From assembly GCA_949077355.1 (NCBI GenBank), contig CARUQW010000033.1:1-16853 (forward strand): 16,853 bases of DNA, given 5' to 3'. The translations under genes and the position numbers were made by a program. Source of the DNA: an uncultured Clostridia bacterium. Lineage in GTDB: Bacteria > Bacillota > Clostridia > TANB77 > CAG-508. Shown piece by piece: positions 1-7,062 of the stretch. Under the pieces are notes generated by a model. The model was not told where the DNA came from, made no database searches, and was given only the letters and a program-made list of their open reading frames with translations. Numbering within the stretch: the first letter of the stretch is position 1; every line of letters starts with the position of its first letter.

Positions 1-344
1 CCTAAATAGGGAATAATGTTTGTTTTTATTTTTTCAATGTACCCTTGTAGAGTTCTAGGTTTAACAAACGGTTTTTTATGAATACGAATCCATTTCTTTA
101 GCCATTCTTCTAAGGTTATTTTGTCTTTTTCTACATATTCATTATCGTTTGCTTCTTGTTTTGCTTTTATCATTTCTTGTACTAGAATTCTCTTATCTTT
201 ATTAAATAAAGATATTTGTTTTGATTTACCATTTACTTTTATTGTTATTCTACCTTCATATCCACCATTTTTAGGTCTAATAGAACCCATTCCTCTAGTG
301 TTCCTTTTTTTCTTTACAGACTGATTTTGTGAAGTTTTTACCAT
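1..344 (-). CDS. int: Tyrosine recombinase (integrase), N-terminal part, cut by window edge
   Basis: The reading frame starts at ATG 344 behind a GGAGGC ribosome binding site and stays open to the left edge, giving 114 residues. Residues about 15-60 (RNTRGMGSIRPKNGGYEGRI...) look like the AP2-type arm-binding domain of Tn916-like integrases. From about residue 66 (ITLEEWLKKWIRIHKKP...TLQGYIEKIKTNIIPYLG) it matches the SAM-like core-binding domain. The catalytic domain with the R-H-R-Y residues lies outside the window, so activity cannot be judged. The excisionase gene lies just upstream, the usual order in integrative elements where int points toward the attachment site. That places the element's left end a short way off the window and its body to the right. 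A promoter with a dyad precedes it. Confidence 0.88.
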   Translation of the reverse strand, partial: MVKTSQNQSVKKKRNTRGMGSIRPKNGGYEGRITIKVNGKSKQISLFNKDKRILVQEMIKAKQEANDNEYVEKDKITLEEWLKKWIRIHKKPFVKPRTLQGYIEKIKTNIIPYL

Positions 345-365
345 AACTTTGCCTCCATTCAATAT

Positions 366-442
366 AGAGAACATTAAAAGTAAAAGCACAATATTTAATA
401 TTCTCTATTATAGGGCAAATTTCATTGGAAAGCAATGTTAAA
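366..442 (-). promoter_or_regulatory. Integrase promoter with dyad and shared AGGGCAAATTT motif
   Basis: On the minus strand TTGCTT and TATAAT are separated by 17 bp; TATAAT directly follows AAATTTGCCC (plus 412-422 AGGGCAAATTT). Downstream of the -10, AGAGAACATT (366-375) and AATATTCTCT (397-406) form an inverted repeat with one mismatch, placed where a repressor would block transcription. The integrase start at 344 follows. The role of the dyad is inferred. Confidence 0.65.
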
Positions 443-635
443 CAAAAAATCTTCCAGAATTTTGATCAAACCAGTCTTGTAATTTTTTCTTGTTAATAAC
501 AATTCTTCTTTTAAACTTAATACAAGGAAAGTCAGGGTACTTTATTAATTCACTCATTAAGTTTTTACTAATTCCTAACATATTAGCTGCTTCGCTAACA
601 TTTAGACCTATTTTTTCATTAAAATTTTCATTCAT
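438..635 (-). CDS. xis: Excisionase-family HTH protein
   Basis: This 65-residue protein has the compact winged-helix pattern of excisionase/MerR-like DNA-binding proteins. A 'LNVSEAANMLGISKNLMSELIK' -type helix-turn-helix spans about residues 12-33 and is followed by a wing reading FPCIKFKRRIVINKKKLQDWF. Proteins of this kind bend DNA at the attachment site and steer the integrase toward excision. It lies 93 bp upstream of the integrase in the same direction, a pairing typical of Tn916-like elements and prophages. The start is ATG 635 with a weak GGAAGTGA ribosome binding site. Family assignment is firm; direct control of excision is inferred from context. Confidence 0.85.
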   Translation of the reverse strand: MNENFNEKIGLNVSEAANMLGISKNLMSELIKYPDFPCIKFKRRIVINKKKLQDWFDQNSGRFFV

Positions 636-689
636 TTATATCACTTCCATATATAGATTAGGCACATTTATCATAAACTGCCTTATGGA

Positions 690-700
690 AGGGCAAATTT
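690..700 (-). repeat. AGGGCAAATTT motif, copy upstream of xis
   Basis: This is one of three identical 11-bp copies, the others being 412-422 (before int) and 9009-9019 (before the HTH replication gene). All are in the same orientation relative to the gene they precede, 34-68 bp before its start. Probably a shared operator or promoter part of the element. Confidence 0.6.
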
Positions 701-931
701 TTTTGAAACACTATATATTTTTAATCTTTTTTGTAAATCACATCCTTTCTCATATATAATTTTATAACCTTTTTTTATTAATTTCAATAAGCACGCCTAA
801 AAAAATTTTTTCGTTGATATTTAAGCGTTTTTAAACACTTTTAGTATAGAATTTTAAAATTTTTTGAAAAAAATTTTTATATACCTACAGATACAATGAT
901 TACAATAAATATAAAAAATTTTCTTTGAGCA

Positions 932-960
932 TTAACTTTTTTAAATTCTTTTTATACAAT
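932..960 (+). promoter_or_regulatory. Promoter of the 986-1327 gene
   Basis: TTAACT at 932-937 and TACAAT at 955-960 are 17 bp apart, followed by a GGGAGGAG ribosome binding site and ATG at 986. The -35 box is one step from consensus only in part, so this is a moderate call. Confidence 0.5.
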
Positions 961-985
961 TACAATATAAAGGGAGGAGAGAAAA

Positions 986-1327
986 ATGCCAAATTACTAT
1001 TTTACTTACTGGATTGCTAGACATGGAAAAAATGCTTTTAAAAATTTAGCAGATAAAATTTGTCAAAATATAAAAATAGCAACACCGATAATAAAAGCTC
1101 TTGGAAAAGATGAGTTTTTAATAGAATATTGTATTGTTGTCTATAATATTGTAGCTTTAAATTATTTTGGATTAAGTACAAATCAAATATCTTTTATGTT
1201 AGATTTATCGCTAACGCCTGGTACAAGTAAAACATTTCCTCCAAGTGAAATTTTAGAAGCACAAAAAGAGGTAATACCAGAAATTGAAGATTATATTAGA
1301 AAAGATTTTAACTTTTATAAGAAATAG
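986..1327 (+). CDS. Small protein of unknown function
   Basis: I do not recognise this 113-residue protein. It has a strong ribosome binding site (GGGAGGAG, 6 nt before ATG 986) and a plausible promoter, and it ends at a good terminator, so it is very likely a real gene. The N-terminus reads MPNYYFTYWIARHGKNAFKN. The centre (about residues 43-75) is hydrophobic and could be helical (EFLIEYCIVVYNIVALNYFG), but it contains charged and polar residues and is not an obvious membrane segment. The C-terminal third is acidic-helical after a proline-containing loop (SLTPGTSKTFPPSEI). It is the only plus-strand gene between the integrase and the tRNA, and lies next to the recombination genes, so it may be an element accessory gene. 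Confidence 0.7.
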   Translation: MPNYYFTYWIARHGKNAFKNLADKICQNIKIATPIIKALGKDEFLIEYCIVVYNIVALNYFGLSTNQISFMLDLSLTPGTSKTFPPSEILEAQKEVIPEIEDYIRKDFNFYKK

Positions 1328-1354
1328 GGGAGAATTGTTTATTGATTTTTAACG

Positions 1355-1386
1355 AAAAATAACAGGTTCTATTACCTGCTATTTTT
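1355..1386. terminator. Bidirectional terminator between convergent genes
   Basis: AAAAATAACAGGT (1355-1367) and ACCTGCTATTTTT (1374-1386) pair with one mismatch around a 6-nt loop. A and T runs flank both sides, so it can stop the 986-1327 gene on the plus strand and the anti-sigma-like gene ending at 1427 on the minus strand. Confidence 0.8.
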
Positions 1387-1426
1387 GTTTTTTCTCCTAT
1401 ATTCAGTCTATTTTATGTATAAACAT

Positions 1427-2611
1427 TTAATCCCAATAAGATTCATCAGCACCACCAATTACTTCACCTGTTGTTACATCTACAAAAATTGATTTAGAAT
1501 TATATTTATTTTCATTGTTTGGATCAGGTTCTCCTTGTTTATAGTGAATATTAACTGACCAAACTTTTCTTGCTATATTTTGTACTGTTTGATATTCATT
1601 ATATCTTACAGTGCTTCCATCTGCTTGTTTTTCCTCTTTGAATTCAGGATATTTTCCTCCATTTTGTTCTAGTAAATAAATCCATGAATTAATTTGTCTA
1701 ATTTGTTGTTTTGTAATAATCCAATCTACTTCATTATCTGTTATTTTCTTATCTTTTTCTAACGCAATTTTTTCTGCTTCTTCTTTTGTAATTTGAACTG
1801 GATTATCTTTATATTCTACATTCTCATTTGCTATAAAAGCACTATACACCTTTACCTCTCCATTTACTACTGTAAACATAATTTGAACTCTTTCAAATTG
1901 ATTTAATGCTTCTCCATAAACTTTGTAATATGTTACAAGCCATTCAGCACTATTGCCTTCGTTATCTGGGAAATAACATGGTGGTTCTAAAATTTCATTT
2001 ATTTTATATTCATTCTCTTTTAAATCAAATAAATTATATATTTCATCTGATCTTTTCGTTGCTTCTTCTTTACTTATGTGGTCTGGCTCAAAACCAGAAT
2101 GTGCTAAATTGTTATTTTCAAAAGATATACATTTTCCATTTTCAGCATTGATTCCTACATGAATACCTTTATTTAGATTTGTATCTGTTGAAAAATAATA
2201 TACTAATTCTGCTCCCATTATATAGTTTTTCTTTAATTCCTTTGTAACAAATTCTTGATTTTCAATCCCAAGTTTATTTAAAAATTTATTAGCTTCAACT
2301 ATTGCTTCTTCCATATTAACTGCTTTTACTTCATCTTCTTTCGTAACTTCTTGTGAGCCTTGACTATCTCTAATATCTTGTATTAATTCTTCATAAGATT
2401 CATATTTTTTAGGTTCTTTAAAGACTTTTTCATATACCATTGTTCCTGCAAACACAACACTTGCTGTTAATCCAGTTGTAAGTAGAAAGGTTGCTACCAT
2501 TTTCCCTATTTTATTTTTGAACATTCTTGTCTCCTCCTTTTCAAAGTTGGATATAGCTATTTTTCTTTTTACCCTTTTTAGCACATTTTTGTTTAACTCT
2601 TCACTATTCAT
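1427..2611 (-). CDS. Membrane-anchored sigma-partner protein with PepSY/YcdB-like extracellular region
   Basis: This 394-residue protein has a short basic cytoplasmic part (about 1-35), one membrane segment (about 36-57) and a large outer region. The arrangement and its place behind a sigma gene fit an anti-sigma or sensor role. The outer region carries PepSY/YcdB-like repeats: residues after the membrane (MEEAIVEANKFLNKLG), a middle ITKEEAEKIALEKDKKI stretch, and a C-terminal block ending SIFVDVTTGEVIGG. Its ATG at 2611 overlaps the sigma stop at 2604 by 8 nt (ATGAATAG), so the pair is translationally coupled. It is organised like the second cassette's 5154-6494 protein, but the outer domains differ. 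That suggests the two cassettes sense different things. Anti-sigma function is inferred, not shown by a known domain. Confidence 0.75.
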   Translation of the reverse strand: MNSEELNKNVLKRVKRKIAISNFEKEETRMFKNKIGKMVATFLLTTGLTASVVFAGTMVYEKVFKEPKKYESYEELIQDIRDSQGSQEVTKEDEVKAVNMEEAIVEANKFLNKLGIENQEFVTKELKKNYIMGAELVYYFSTDTNLNKGIHVGINAENGKCISFENNNLAHSGFEPDHISKEEATKRSDEIYNLFDLKENEYKINEILEPPCYFPDNEGNSAEWLVTYYKVYGEALNQFERVQIMFTVVNGEVKVYSAFIANENVEYKDNPVQITKEEAEKIALEKDKKITDNEVDWIITKQQIRQINSWIYLLEQNGGKYPEFKEEKQADGSTVRYNEYQTVQNIARKVWSVNIHYKQGEPDPNNENKYNSKSIFVDVTTGEVIGGADESYWD

Positions 2612-3155
2612 ACCTATATCCCTCCTTTTCTAAAATTTGTTTTATTCTTTTTCTAATTCTATGTAGCCTCGTTTTTACTTTAAATTCTGTAATATTTAAT
2701 TGTTTAGCAATTTCTTTTACTTTTTTACCAGCATAATAAAATAATTCAAAAATGTCGTTATCTTCTTTTGTCATATTTTCTAGTGCTTTTTCCATTATTT
2801 TTATTTTATTTTGATTTTCATAGATATTGTCTACTTGATTCTGTTCTTGTAAAATGTTTTCGTAATCTTCAATGTTAATATTTTCCTTTATCTCTCTTTT
2901 TTTCTTTTTCATAATATTATTTACTACACCAGACAAATAAGAACTTATTTTGTCATTCTCATTTATTTTGTAGGCATTTTTCCATAGAACAAAAAAAGTA
3001 TCTGAAATCATTTCTTCTATATCTTCTTGTTTGAATTCAAGATTAGATATGTTTTTTATAATGGTATAAACATATCCACTATAATCATTAATTATTTGTT
3101 CTATATTCAGTTCATTTTTTTCTATATAATCTTTTAATAGTTTGTGTTGCTTCAA
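2604..3155 (-). CDS. ECF-like RNA polymerase sigma factor, TTG start
   Basis: This 183-residue sigma-70-family factor has region 2 at about residues 20-90, with the DTFFVLWKNAYKI helix and YSGYVYTIIKN core. A linker follows, then region 4 at about 125-180 (FELFYYAGKKVKEIAKQLNITEFKVKTRLHRIRKRIKQIL, split here only by description), which contains the -35-binding helix-turn-helix. It would direct RNA polymerase to a small set of promoters. The start is TTG at 3155; the N-terminus aligns with the paralogue at 6487-7041, which supports it. The ribosome binding site GGAG ends 13 nt before the TTG because a 12-bp palindrome sits between them. It is the first gene of a two-gene operon with the membrane partner. 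A TGTAACC promoter upstream matches that of its paralogue, suggesting autoregulation. Confidence 0.85.
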   Translation of the reverse strand: MKQHKLLKDYIEKNELNIEQIINDYSGYVYTIIKNISNLEFKQEDIEEMISDTFFVLWKNAYKINENDKISSYLSGVVNNIMKKKKREIKENINIEDYENILQEQNQVDNIYENQNKIKIMEKALENMTKEDNDIFELFYYAGKKVKEIAKQLNITEFKVKTRLHRIRKRIKQILEKEGYRYE

Positions 3156-3167
3156 TTTAGATCTAAA
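3156..3167. promoter_or_regulatory. 12-bp palindrome TTTAGATCTAAA between ribosome binding site and TTG start
   Basis: A perfect palindrome (14 bp with the flanking A and T) immediately precedes the TTG start of the sigma gene. The identical palindrome sits in the same place before the paralogous sigma gene (7042-7053). It may be an operator or an RNA element affecting start access. Confidence 0.65.
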
Positions 3168-3184
3168 TCTCCTTTTTATTTTTT

Positions 3185-3228
3185 AGATATCTTACCTCTA
3201 TAATACCAAATTTTTAAAAAAGGTTACA
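3185..3228 (-). promoter_or_regulatory. ECF-type promoter of sigma cassette 1
   Basis: On the minus strand TGTAACC (3228-3222), 14 bp, then GGTATTATAG (3207-3198), followed by AGATATCTT (3193-3185). The same three blocks, with the same 14-bp gap between the first two, precede the paralogous sigma gene. TGTAACC is the -35 pattern typical of ECF sigma factors, so this is probably recognised by one or both encoded sigmas. Confidence 0.7.
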
Positions 3229-3260
3229 ATTTGTTTAAAATTTTTTTAATTTAAAAATAA

Positions 3261-3290
3261 TAAAAATCCAGTAATTATTATTTTACTGGA
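3261..3290 (-). terminator. Terminator of the PadR/SEDS operon
   Basis: TCCAGTAA (3267-3274) and TTACTGGA (3283-3290) form a perfect 8-bp stem. On the minus strand it is followed by five T residues, 14 bp after the stop of the SEDS gene. Confidence 0.8.
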
Positions 3291-3303
3291 CTTTGTTTTA
3301 TCG

Positions 3304-4677
3304 TTATTGATTTACTAAAGTTTTATTTTGTATCATTATTATATCTTTTCTTCTATAAATTGCTAATATAAAAGTTAAACTCATCATATTAATAACTAAA
3401 CTTCCTCCACCATAAGAGATAAATGGCAAATAAAATCCAGCTTCTATCCATAAGTTTAAGTTCATTAAAATGTTAAATATACTTTGTAATATAAATATGT
3501 TTGATATTCCTATTATAAGTAATTTACCATAGCTATCTTTTATTTTTATAGCATTTAAAATTAACTTTATACTGAAAGCAATGATTGCTAATACAATTCC
3601 TATACTTACAATCCATCCATAATGTGCTAATACTGATATAAATGCGAAATTTGTTCCTTCATCAAATAAATCTATTGCATTACTTGTATTTTCTGCTTCT
3701 CCCAATAATTTGGCAGATTCTATAATATTTCTTCTCTCTATTGCAATCCACCCATCACCTGTTGCATCAATTTCTGGATTTATACTTGCTATCAGTCTAT
3801 TCAATATATATGGTTTAAATGTTAAAATTTGAATTAATATAAAAATTCCTATTAATATTACTGTTCCCCATAATTTTATCATATTTTTAATTTTATTTTC
3901 TTTTACTTGTATTATTTTTACTGTTCCTAGAATCATATAGATTAATCCTAATGTCAAAACTGAAGTTATTGATGGAATTAGTTTCAAAAAAATTAAAGAA
4001 AGTATGCTTAATCCAATAATTTTGACTAAATCCATATTTATATTTATTTTTGTGTATTTTAAAATAATTGATTCTATTTTATTTTCTTTTTTGGATTCAC
4101 TTATAAATCCAATAAAAGATACAATATATAGTGGAATTGCAACTATTTCTGGAGCAATTGTCATAATGTGAAGATAAATATAAGGTTTGCCATTTACAAA
4201 ACTTCCAAATAGTAAAGCCCATATAATAGATAATGTTGCCAATAAATATAGTAAATTTGAGTATTTCTTTATCTTTGTATAATTTATAAAATAAATTGGT
4301 ATGCTAACCACTATTCCTATTATTACAAATGTTACAAATTTTTTTATTGATTCTCCTGCTGCACCAAATAATTCTATATCATTTCTCGACTTAATAAAAA
4401 CTACAAGTCCAGAAAAACATAATAATATCATAAGAATTAATAGTAATTTCCAGTCTAGCTTTGGTCTATGTATTTTATTTAATTTTTTTCCTATTTCTTG
4501 TGCCTTTCCCATTTGTTTAATTGCCTTTTCTTCAGCAATTTGTTCTTCTAAACCTTCTTGTATATAATTTTCCTTTGATTCTTCTATATGATTTTTTAAT
4601 TCTTCTGCTATACTTTCTCTAATTGGCTTATATTTTATTTGTTCACATACAGAGTATAAAAATTCTTTAATTTGCAT
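3304..4677 (-). CDS. HAAS-domain SEDS (FtsW/RodA-like) membrane protein, catalytic Asp apparently replaced
   Basis: This 457-residue protein has two parts. Residues 1-70 form a HAAS-type cytoplasmic domain (IKEFLYSVCEQIKYKPIR, AIKQMGKAQEIGKKLN), the kind usually found after PadR regulators. Residues 75-445 form about ten membrane helices of the FtsW/RodA/SpoVE class. The hallmark LPFISYGGGSL is at 417-427. In the periplasmic loop where active RodA and FtsW have a T-D-F motif with the essential aspartate, this protein has G-T-N-F (341-344). It may therefore have lost peptidoglycan polymerase activity. I chose ATG 4677 because it lies 8 nt after AGGAGG; a GTG nine bases upstream overlaps that site. 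It overlaps the PadR stop by 11 nt, so the two genes form one operon. Confidence 0.85.
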   Translation of the reverse strand: MQIKEFLYSVCEQIKYKPIRESIAEELKNHIEESKENYIQEGLEEQIAEEKAIKQMGKAQEIGKKLNKIHRPKLDWKLLLILMILLCFSGLVVFIKSRNDIELFGAAGESIKKFVTFVIIGIVVSIPIYFINYTKIKKYSNLLYLLATLSIIWALLFGSFVNGKPYIYLHIMTIAPEIVAIPLYIVSFIGFISESKKENKIESIILKYTKININMDLVKIIGLSILSLIFLKLIPSITSVLTLGLIYMILGTVKIIQVKENKIKNMIKLWGTVILIGIFILIQILTFKPYILNRLIASINPEIDATGDGWIAIERRNIIESAKLLGEAENTSNAIDLFDEGTNFAFISVLAHYGWIVSIGIVLAIIAFSIKLILNAIKIKDSYGKLLIIGISNIFILQSIFNILMNLNLWIEAGFYLPFISYGGGSLVINMMSLTFILAIYRRKDIIMIQNKTLVNQ

Positions 4678-5005
4678 ATGAAACACCTCCTAAAACACGA
4701 TTGATTCCATTGCTAAATTCTTTCCATTCTTCTTTTTTATCTTTTAATTGTTTTTTCCCTTTATCTGTTATAGCATAATATTTTCTTTTTTTAGCTGCGC
4801 TTTCATCCCAATAAGATGTAATAAAACCTTTTTCTTCTAATCCATGTAATATTGGATATAATGTTCCTTCTTTTAGTTCAAATACATTTTCTGATGTTTC
4901 TTTTAGCTTTTTAATCATTTCATAACCATACATATTGTTGTCTTTTAATAGATTAAGTATTAACATTGTCGTACTTCCTTTTAGTAGTTCTTTACTAATT
5001 TTCAA
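4667..5005 (-). CDS. PadR-family transcriptional repressor
   Basis: This 112-residue winged-helix protein has the PadR core STTMLILNLLKDNNMYGYEM, then the wing-helix region LKEGTLYPILHGLEEKGFI with YYAITDKGKKQL. PadR proteins repress their own operon and are released by a ligand. I chose TTG 5005, 8 nt after AGGAGG, which gives the family-typical N-terminus KISKELLKGST. An ATG at 5026 would put the ribosome binding site inside the coding region. The next gene is a HAAS-SEDS membrane protein, a common type of PadR partner. A near-complete 46-bp palindrome over its promoter is the obvious operator. Confidence 0.88.
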   Translation of the reverse strand: MKISKELLKGSTTMLILNLLKDNNMYGYEMIKKLKETSENVFELKEGTLYPILHGLEEKGFITSYWDESAAKKRKYYAITDKGKKQLKDKKEEWKEFSNGINRVLGGVSYAN

Positions 5006-5031
5006 AATTCTCTCCTCCTTTGTCATAAAAT

Positions 5032-5089
5032 ATACCTAGATATTCTATGTATTTTTATACATTGTATATCTAGGTATTATATTTGTCAA
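5032..5089 (-). promoter_or_regulatory. PadR promoter with 46-bp nested palindromic operator
   Basis: On the minus strand TTGACA (5089-5084), 17 bp, TACAAT (5066-5061) is a near-consensus promoter. Overlapping it, ATACCTAGATAT (5032-5043) and ATATCTAGGTAT (5066-5077) are perfect 12-bp arms. Inside them ATGTAT and ATACAT (5047-5062) form a second perfect pair with the same centre (5054.5). A repressor here would cover the spacer, the -10 box and the start site. Confidence 0.85.
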
Positions 5090-5113
5090 TAGCTATATGA
5101 AAAAATTTATCTT

Positions 5114-5141
5114 AAAAAAATAAGAAGGTTTCCCTTCTTAC
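5114..5141 (-). terminator. Terminator of sigma cassette 2
   Basis: TAAGAAGG (5122-5129) and CCTTCTTA (5134-5141) form a perfect 8-bp stem with a GAAA tetraloop on the minus strand, followed by a run of seven T. It lies 13 bp after the stop at 5154. Confidence 0.88.
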
Positions 5142-5153
5142 TAATTTTATATA

Positions 5154-6494
5154 TTAATTATGTGCTTTCTCTAGTTCTACTATATATGGCTTATCTTTAA
5201 ATAATACTCTTACTTTTAATTTATCTGTTGTTGTATAAGTGGTTAAGCCAAAAGTTTCATAAAAACTATATTTATTCCCATCAATAAAATTACCATCTGC
5301 CCTTCTACTTGGACTCATAGTAGATTCAAATTTTTCTCCTTTTTCGTTTTCTACATAAGTTACCTTTTCTATATTTTCTTGTCCTGCTTTGCTTTCCCAA
5401 TCATAAGTTGCAACTGGATGTCTTTGTCTTAACGTATAATCTTCACTAGCTTTTCTTATTTCTTCCTCTTCATTTATTCTTCTGTTATATTCATTAATAT
5501 CAATTTTTCCATCTGTATATTCTTTCTCTAAATCATTTAATATTTTTGGTCGCTCTGGTTCTTTTATATTCGATATAATCATCCCAAATTCGAATCCTGT
5601 ATCAGTAAGTGTAGCATTAGTTACTTGAAAATCTGAATTTTCACAACTTACCACTTTATAGGCTATGGATTGTCTGTTATACATTTTTTCTGGTACATCT
5701 AAATCTATATTCCAATTACCTTTTAAGTTTACTATACTGTTTTCATTTTCTAGCCATTCTTCTCTTTTTAATTGTATTTGCGTAAATTTAAAATTCAATT
5801 TCTTACTTTTTGGAAAACTTGCATCTCCTGTATACATATTATAAGTGAAATTTATAATGCCATTTTCTTTATCGTGATTTACTATAACAGCATTTAAACC
5901 ACAATTATAATAATTATCGCTAAATTCTGTATATTTCTCATCTAAATTATTTTCCTTACAATAATTTTCTAGCATTTCTTGATCCATGCAATATAAAATT
6001 TTATTTTCTTCATCTGTTACAATTAAATCTTTTAAATCTATAGAACGCAAAGTTTCTAGGTCGAAAGTTTCATTTATTTGAGTATCCATTTCAAAAGTAA
6101 AATGTGTACTAATATTTAAGTCATCCATTAAAAAATCTTCTATTTTAGCATTTACATTGATATTATCTAAAGTAATACCTGTTATTTGGTCGGTTGCAGT
6201 TGTGTTTGATTCTATATAATCCATATCTGGATTTGCTATATATCCATTTTGTGCTGCATCATCAAGTCCTTTTCCCAAGAAAAATGTTTCTACAATTTTA
6301 TCATAATTAGCTGCAAATGCTACTCCTGATATTAATATAAATCCTCCACATAATCCTGCAATTAATTTTCTTTTCATAGCATATTTCCTCCATTTTATTT
6401 CTTCTTTTAGGGTATGTTTATTGGTATATTCATTTTTAAATTGATTGACTGCCACATTTATTTTGAATTTTTCTAATAATTCATTGTTATCCAT
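5154..6494 (-). CDS. DUF4179-like membrane-anchored sigma-partner protein
   Basis: This 446-residue protein has a cytoplasmic N-terminus (about 1-41), one membrane segment (about 42-62) and a long outer region. The stretch after the membrane (NYDKIVETFFLGKGLDDAAQ, then ITGITLDNINVNAKIEDFL) is typical of DUF4179 proteins, which are usually coupled to sigma factors in Clostridia. The rest of the outer part is beta-rich with a charged helical insert (EYTDGKIDINEYNRRINEEE). ATG 6494 overlaps the sigma stop by 8 nt (ATGGATAA). Its sigma gene and its operon layout mirror the cassette at 1427-3155, but its outer domain is different. An anti-sigma or signal-sensing role at the membrane is inferred from family and context. 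Confidence 0.8.
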   Translation of the reverse strand: MDNNELLEKFKINVAVNQFKNEYTNKHTLKEEIKWRKYAMKRKLIAGLCGGFILISGVAFAANYDKIVETFFLGKGLDDAAQNGYIANPDMDYIESNTTATDQITGITLDNINVNAKIEDFLMDDLNISTHFTFEMDTQINETFDLETLRSIDLKDLIVTDEENKILYCMDQEMLENYCKENNLDEKYTEFSDNYYNCGLNAVIVNHDKENGIINFTYNMYTGDASFPKSKKLNFKFTQIQLKREEWLENENSIVNLKGNWNIDLDVPEKMYNRQSIAYKVVSCENSDFQVTNATLTDTGFEFGMIISNIKEPERPKILNDLEKEYTDGKIDINEYNRRINEEEEIRKASEDYTLRQRHPVATYDWESKAGQENIEKVTYVENEKGEKFESTMSPSRRADGNFIDGNKYSFYETFGLTTYTTTDKLKVRVLFKDKPYIVELEKAHN

Positions 6495-7041
6495 TTATTT
6501 CATACCCTCCTTTTTTTAAGATTTTTCTTAATTTATTTCTTGTTCTAAATAATTTTGATTTTACTTTACTTTCTGATATTTTAAACATGATTGCTAGTTC
6601 TTTTATTTTTCTTTCTTCATAATAATAAGCCATAAAAATTTCTTTATCTTCTTTTTTCATTTTTTCTAATTCATTGATAATCAATTTATTTTTCTGGCTA
6701 TCCACATAATCCAATTCTATATTTTGTATGCTTGTTAATCGTTCTTGATAATCTTCTATATTTTCTATATGTTTTTGTTGTCTTATCTTCTTTAAAATTA
6801 AATTTTTAGTGATTCCTGCAATATAGGCTGTCATACTTTTGTTGATATCTAACTTTTCTTTATTATTCCATAAAGTAAGATAAACATCTAATATGATTTC
6901 CTCTTCATCTTCTTTTGAAAACATAATAGAAGAACGATTTATGATAGTGTAAATATAATGATTGTAGTCTTTCATAATTGCTTCTATTTCTAATTCATTG
7001 TTTGTTATGTAGTTATATATTTTATCATTTACTTTTTCCAA
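6487..7041 (-). CDS. ECF-like RNA polymerase sigma factor, TTG start
   Basis: This 184-residue sigma-70-family factor is clearly paralogous to the one at 2604-3155. The matching N-terminal cores are MKDYNHYIYTIINRSS and NDYSGYVYTIIKNISN. Region 2 (about 20-90) includes EEIILDVYLTLWNNKEKL. Region 4 (about 125-178) includes YYYEERKIKELAIMFKISES. The start is TTG at 7041, with an AAGGGG site ending 12 nt upstream and the palindrome TTTAGATCTAAA between them, as in the paralogue. It forms a two-gene operon with the DUF4179-like protein. The shared promoter blocks suggest that the two cassettes could cross-talk or recognise the same sequence. Confidence 0.85.
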   Translation of the reverse strand: MEKVNDKIYNYITNNELEIEAIMKDYNHYIYTIINRSSIMFSKEDEEEIILDVYLTLWNNKEKLDINKSMTAYIAGITKNLILKKIRQQKHIENIEDYQERLTSIQNIELDYVDSQKNKLIINELEKMKKEDKEIFMAYYYEERKIKELAIMFKISESKVKSKLFRTRNKLRKILKKGGYEING

Positions 7042-7053
7042 TTTAGATCTAAA
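7042..7053. promoter_or_regulatory. 12-bp palindrome TTTAGATCTAAA, second copy
   Basis: Identical to 3156-3167 and in the same position, between the ribosome binding site and the TTG start of the sigma gene. Confidence 0.65.
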
Positions 7054-7062
7054 CCCCTTTTA

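Larger units (their letters stand above)
636..985. other. 350-bp non-coding region between divergent xis and a small gene
   Basis: No convincing gene is present. On the xis side there is the motif AGGGCAAATTT (690-700) and the partial palindrome CCTTATGGAAGG; a clean promoter for xis is not obvious (TTGCCC and TATGAT are only 15 bp apart). The middle is extremely AT-rich with long A and T runs. On the right side, TTAACT (932-937), 17 bp and TACAAT (955-960) form a plausible promoter for the gene starting at 986. Confidence 0.6.

Noticed and set aside
490..759. Plus-strand reading frame opposite xis
   Set aside because: It is the antisense shadow of the excisionase gene and its upstream region, with no ribosome binding site.
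1906..2151. Plus-strand reading frame inside the first sigma-partner gene
   Set aside because: Low-complexity Leu/Phe/Tyr composition, antisense to a well-supported gene, and no ribosome binding site.
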